Part shown: piece after piece, positions 42,285-44,442 of the stretch | Numbering within the stretch: the first letter of the stretch is position 1 | Layout of the letters: every line of letters starts with the position of its first letter | Assembly: GCA_009773645.1 (NCBI GenBank) | Contig: WSYB01000018.1 | Location: 197,928-242,369 of the forward strand | Origin: Geobacteraceae bacterium | GTDB taxonomy: Bacteria; Desulfobacterota; Desulfuromonadia; Geobacterales; Geobacteraceae | Direction: 5' to 3' | DNA length: 44,442 bases | Translations under genes and position numbers: made by a program | The notes under the pieces: model-generated | The model's input: the letters and a program-made list of their open reading frames with translations, nothing else | The model's database searches: none | Told to the model about the DNA's origin: nothing

Positions 42285-43147
42285 CGTCCGGCACCGGGAA
42301 AGGCCATCTCGCATATCACCATTTGCTTCCGGTCGGTGTTCAGCTCGACCTCGGCACCGACAGGCAGAGTGATCTTGTTCTTCACATGGCCGATGTAGGG
42401 GCAATGAACGACCGGGAAATTCAGCTCCATCTGCGAGGCCAGGATGTCGTAAACCTGCCTGCTTCTGATCCCGCGAAAATCGCCGAGAACAAGAGCTTTG
42501 ACCTTCCTGAATTTGCCGGCGAGTATCCACTGGGTCAGGTAGCGATCCACCTCATGCAGTTTTTCATCGACATCTTCGAGAAAGAGTATCGAGTCGGCGG
42601 TATCGATCTCCCAGTCCGTATCGATCAGGGCGGTCAGGGTAATAAGATTCCCTCCCTTGAGAATGCCGGTGGCGGTACCGGGATTGTAGACCTTGACGGG
42701 GGCACCTTTGAGCAGGTTTTTCTCCGGGTAACCTTTTACCGCGTTCACAAATGATCTGAGTGTGAAGGGGGTCGGCGTGCCCAGGTTGATCACCATCGGG
42801 GAATGCAGAGTGACAAGTCCGGTACGCTCGTAGATCGGATTGAGCAAGGCGCTCAAGTCGCTGAAGCCGGCGAGGACTTTGCGGTGTTTTTTTATCAGCT
42901 CGAAATCGATGTAGGGGAGTGACTTCATCGCGCTGTACCCGCCGCGCAAGGCGAGGACAATGTCTATCTCAGGATCGGCGAACGCCCCATGGAGTTGGTC
43001 CGCTTTCTCTCGCGGCGAGGGGAGAACCTTCGGGAAATCGGGGTTGATCACATGAAAATTCAACTTTGATAGTTGCTTGATCCCACCTGTGAAGTCGCTT
43101 TTTTTCTTTATGAGATAGCTTGGCGTGACAATAAAGACTTTCTTCAA
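42281..43147 (-). CDS. ldcA: LD-carboxypeptidase (peptidase S66)
   Basis: 288 residues starting at a TTG at 43147, chosen because CGGAGG lies 9 bases upstream; a TTG at 43183 would add 12 residues without a site. The S66 fold shows RGGYSAMK (~68-75), the nucleophile Ser96 in AGFSDLSALLN, and later Glu and His segments (DVDEKLHEVDR; FPVVHCPYIGH). It removes D-Ala from L-Lys/DAP-D-Ala tetrapeptides during murein recycling in the cytoplasm. It leads a tightly packed operon with spmA, spmB and the amidotransferase. Confidence 0.87.
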   Translation of the reverse strand: MKKVFIVTPSYLIKKKSDFTGGIKQLSKLNFHVINPDFPKVLPSPREKADQLHGAFADPEIDIVLALRGGYSAMKSLPYIDFELIKKHRKVLAGFSDLSALLNPIYERTGLVTLHSPMVINLGTPTPFTLRSFVNAVKGYPEKNLLKGAPVKVYNPGTATGILKGGNLITLTALIDTDWEIDTADSILFLEDVDEKLHEVDRYLTQWILAGKFRKVKALVLGDFRGIRSRQVYDILASQMELNFPVVHCPYIGHVKNKITLPVGAEVELNTDRKQMVICEMAFPGAGR

Positions 43148-43363
43148 CAGAAAAACCTCCGACAGTTCCCAAGGGAACCTCAAGGACAGGCTGTTATTTT
43201 GCTGAGGACTTCCAGGCGACAGGCACGAATTTTACCCTGTAGATACAACCAACTGCAAGCAAATTTCTCCTCGCCCCTCGGGAAGAACTCTGGGGGCACG
43301 TGATTCCCGTGGTCGTTCGGCTTCAGAGGCCGAATTAAGCGAGCAACTTTGGTCAGGCCTGCG
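43148..43363. other. Leader region of ldcA
   Basis: About 215 bases with no gene; contains an imperfect inverted repeat (TTCCCAAGGGAACC near 43166). Likely holds the ldcA promoter on the minus strand. Confidence 0.35.
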
Positions 43364-43408
43364 TATTCCGATGATATCGGCCACCTATTACGATTGAACT
43401 CGGCCACC
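43364..43408. mobile_element. IS21-type terminal repeat region
   Basis: Two tandem 22-23-base units, TATTCCGATGATATCGGCCACC and TATTACGATTGAACTCGGCCACC, with TCGGCCAC spaced by 23 bases. Such multiple terminal sites are typical of IS21-family ends. It lies just downstream of the istB remnant on the minus strand. Confidence 0.65.
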
Positions 43409-43445
43409 CCCTGAGGGGGTGCGCCGCTGGGTAAAAGTTAATGTC

Positions 43446-43922
43446 TCACAAGTTTTCGGTTGCGTCAATCTTCGAGCGCAGTTTACGCATCGAGTCTCCT
43501 TCCAGATCGATTTTATATGCGTTGTGCAGCAGTCGGTCGAGGATGGCATCAGCCATGGTCGGGTCGTTGAGAGCTTCATGCCAGTTTGCGACCGGCAGTT
43601 GGCTGGTAATCAGCGTAGAAGACTTATGGTAGCGCTCGTCGATGATCTCAAGCAGATCTCGCAGCTGCTCCGATGACAAGGGCGCGATACCCCAGTCGTC
43701 CAGGATGAGGAGTTCGGCCTTGGCGAGCGTGCGCATGATTTTCGTGTAGCGGCCGTCATTGCGTGCAAGATCCAAGTCCTGCATGAGCGTGGGAAGCCTA
43801 TGGTAAACGGCGGTAATTCCGTGTCGGCAGGCGTTGTGGGATAAGGCGCAAGACAGCCAGGTTTTCCCGACGCCGGTTAAGGGCGCGTTATTTGGGGCTA
43901 AGAGAATCGCAAAAGTGATTTT
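43446..43922 (-). pseudogene. istB: Truncated IstB-like ATPase (IS21 family)
   Basis: The open frame gives ~158 residues versus about 250 for a full IstB. It retains the Walker A segment (PLTGVGKTWLSCALSH), then LMQDLDLARNDGRY, LLILDDWGIAPL (Walker B), TSQLPVANWHEAL, DAILDRLLHNAYKI and GDSMRK. The N-terminal ~90 residues are missing; the frame hits a TGA at 43923-43925, and istA is absent. It is a dead IS21 fragment, so the insertion is not mobile on its own. Confidence 0.82.
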
Positions 43923-43984
43923 TCAAAACCCCCATGATGTGCCAGCGGCACATATCAAGAACGGAAAATGCGTAACTATTATTA

Positions 43985-44092
43985 GTTGCATAATGCTCTC
44001 TAGTCCGATATACTCCAACCACAAACCGCACCCGACGCAGGTGCTCAAGTGGTACCAGATGGAGCAGATTGCCGAAACCTTGAAAAATTAGG
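43985..44092 (+). pseudogene. Fragment of a truncated gene upstream of hicB
   Basis: The end of an open frame, SSPIYSNHKPHPTQVLKWYQ then MEQIAETLKN and stop, looks protein-like but has no start or ribosome site of its own and merges upstream into the IS21 remnant. It ends 8 bases before the hicB ATG, the place expected for a co-transcribed partner. It may be the 3' stub of such a gene cut by the insertion; similarity to HicA could not be recognised. Confidence 0.4.
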
Positions 44093-44099
44093 GACTGTT

Positions 44100-44441
44100 A
44101 TGAAAGACATGATGCGCTACAAGGATTATTACGGGTCGGTTCATTTCAGCGACGAGGATGACGTATTTTATGGCCGGATTGAATTTATCCGGGCACTGGT
44201 CAGTTATGAGGGGACCGACGTTGCCATGCTGCGGCAGGCCTTCCGGGAAGCGGTTGACGATTATCTGCAGACCTGCGTTGAGCAGGGCAGGTCGCCCGAG
44301 AAACCGTTCAAGGGGAGCTTCAACGTCCGGATCACTCCGCAATTGCACCAGCGGATAGCGGCGAGCGCCGCCAGCAAGGGGGTCACCATCAACAAATACA
44401 TCGCCGATATACTGGAACGCAATGTGGATAATGCTGCGTGA
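44100..44441 (+). CDS. HicB-family antitoxin-like protein
   Basis: 113 residues from the ATG at 44100 (GGGAC upstream, weak). It has the HicB partial RNase-H fold (MRYKDYYGSVHFSDEDDVFYGRIEF, read as YKDYYGSVHFS and DDVFYGRI), the FREAVDDYLQTCVEQG helix and a C-terminal ribbon-helix-helix DNA-binding part (SFNVRITPQLHQRIAASAAS). It should neutralise a HicA mRNA interferase and autoregulate, but no HicA gene is visible beside it: the upstream sequence is disrupted by the IS remnant and the window ends downstream. Confidence 0.82.
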   Translation: MKDMMRYKDYYGSVHFSDEDDVFYGRIEFIRALVSYEGTDVAMLRQAFREAVDDYLQTCVEQGRSPEKPFKGSFNVRITPQLHQRIAASAASKGVTINKYIADILERNVDNAA

Positions 44442-44442
44442 A

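Noticed and set aside
42285-42530. N-terminal extension of spmA
   Set aside because: The extra 82 residues are antisense-like low-quality sequence overlapping ldcA; the ATG at 42284 gives the normal SpmA start.

Overview
The window looks like a chromosomal segment of a Geobacter-like bacterium (Desulfuromonadia, formerly Deltaproteobacteria). This is inferred from moderately high GC coding DNA with strong AGGAGG ribosome sites, a 2-selenouridine tRNA synthase, DUF2156, Tim44-like and HsmA-like housekeeping genes, sigma54 regulators, and secreted tandem-repeat proteins with dockerins. No rRNA or tRNA gene and no CRISPR array was found.

Layout. 1-15.8 kb is mostly housekeeping: the 3' end of a large secreted protein, small secreted and membrane proteins, AcpH, MnmH, a class II aldolase, an HD phosphohydrolase, TrmL, SerA, a glycosyltransferase/membrane-protein pair, DAHP synthase and nicotinamidase. 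16-22 kb is a candidate functional-amyloid (Fap-type) export locus: an Asn/Asp-rich repeat protein, a small secreted partner, a periplasmic C39 double-glycine peptidase, a secreted protein with its own double-glycine motif, then, convergently, a FapF-like outer-membrane barrel and a sigma54 activator with a VpsR-like pseudo-receiver. A textbook sigma54 promoter precedes the first amyloid gene.

22.7-32.1 kb encodes a 2017-residue secreted tandem-95/cadherin-like protein ending in a dockerin, a lipoprotein whose C-terminal domain resembles a cohesin, and a second Ig-repeat protein with a dockerin. This is plausibly a self-assembling surface complex. 32.1-34.8 kb holds a FeeM/exosortase-associated type acyltransferase divergent from a PilZ / zinc-ribbon / sigma54 activator. 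34.8-38.6 kb is an RHS/YD-repeat graveyard with one intact RHS tip plus a small membrane protein (possible toxin/immunity pair) and an OmpW-like barrel. 38.9-43.2 kb is a minus-strand run ldcA-spmA-spmB-glutamine amidotransferase-pncB. The window ends with an IS21 remnant and a HicB-like antitoxin gene.

Working idea (inference): the central 16-35 kb is a surface/biofilm matrix island. Amyloid fibre genes, giant adhesin-like proteins and a possible acyl-signal synthase sit among two sigma54 activators, one of them a probable c-di-GMP sensor. Short motifs (TAATTGCAACA, TTACACAAA) are shared between the amyloid promoter region and the acyltransferase/PilZ-regulator intergenic region, which suggests common control.
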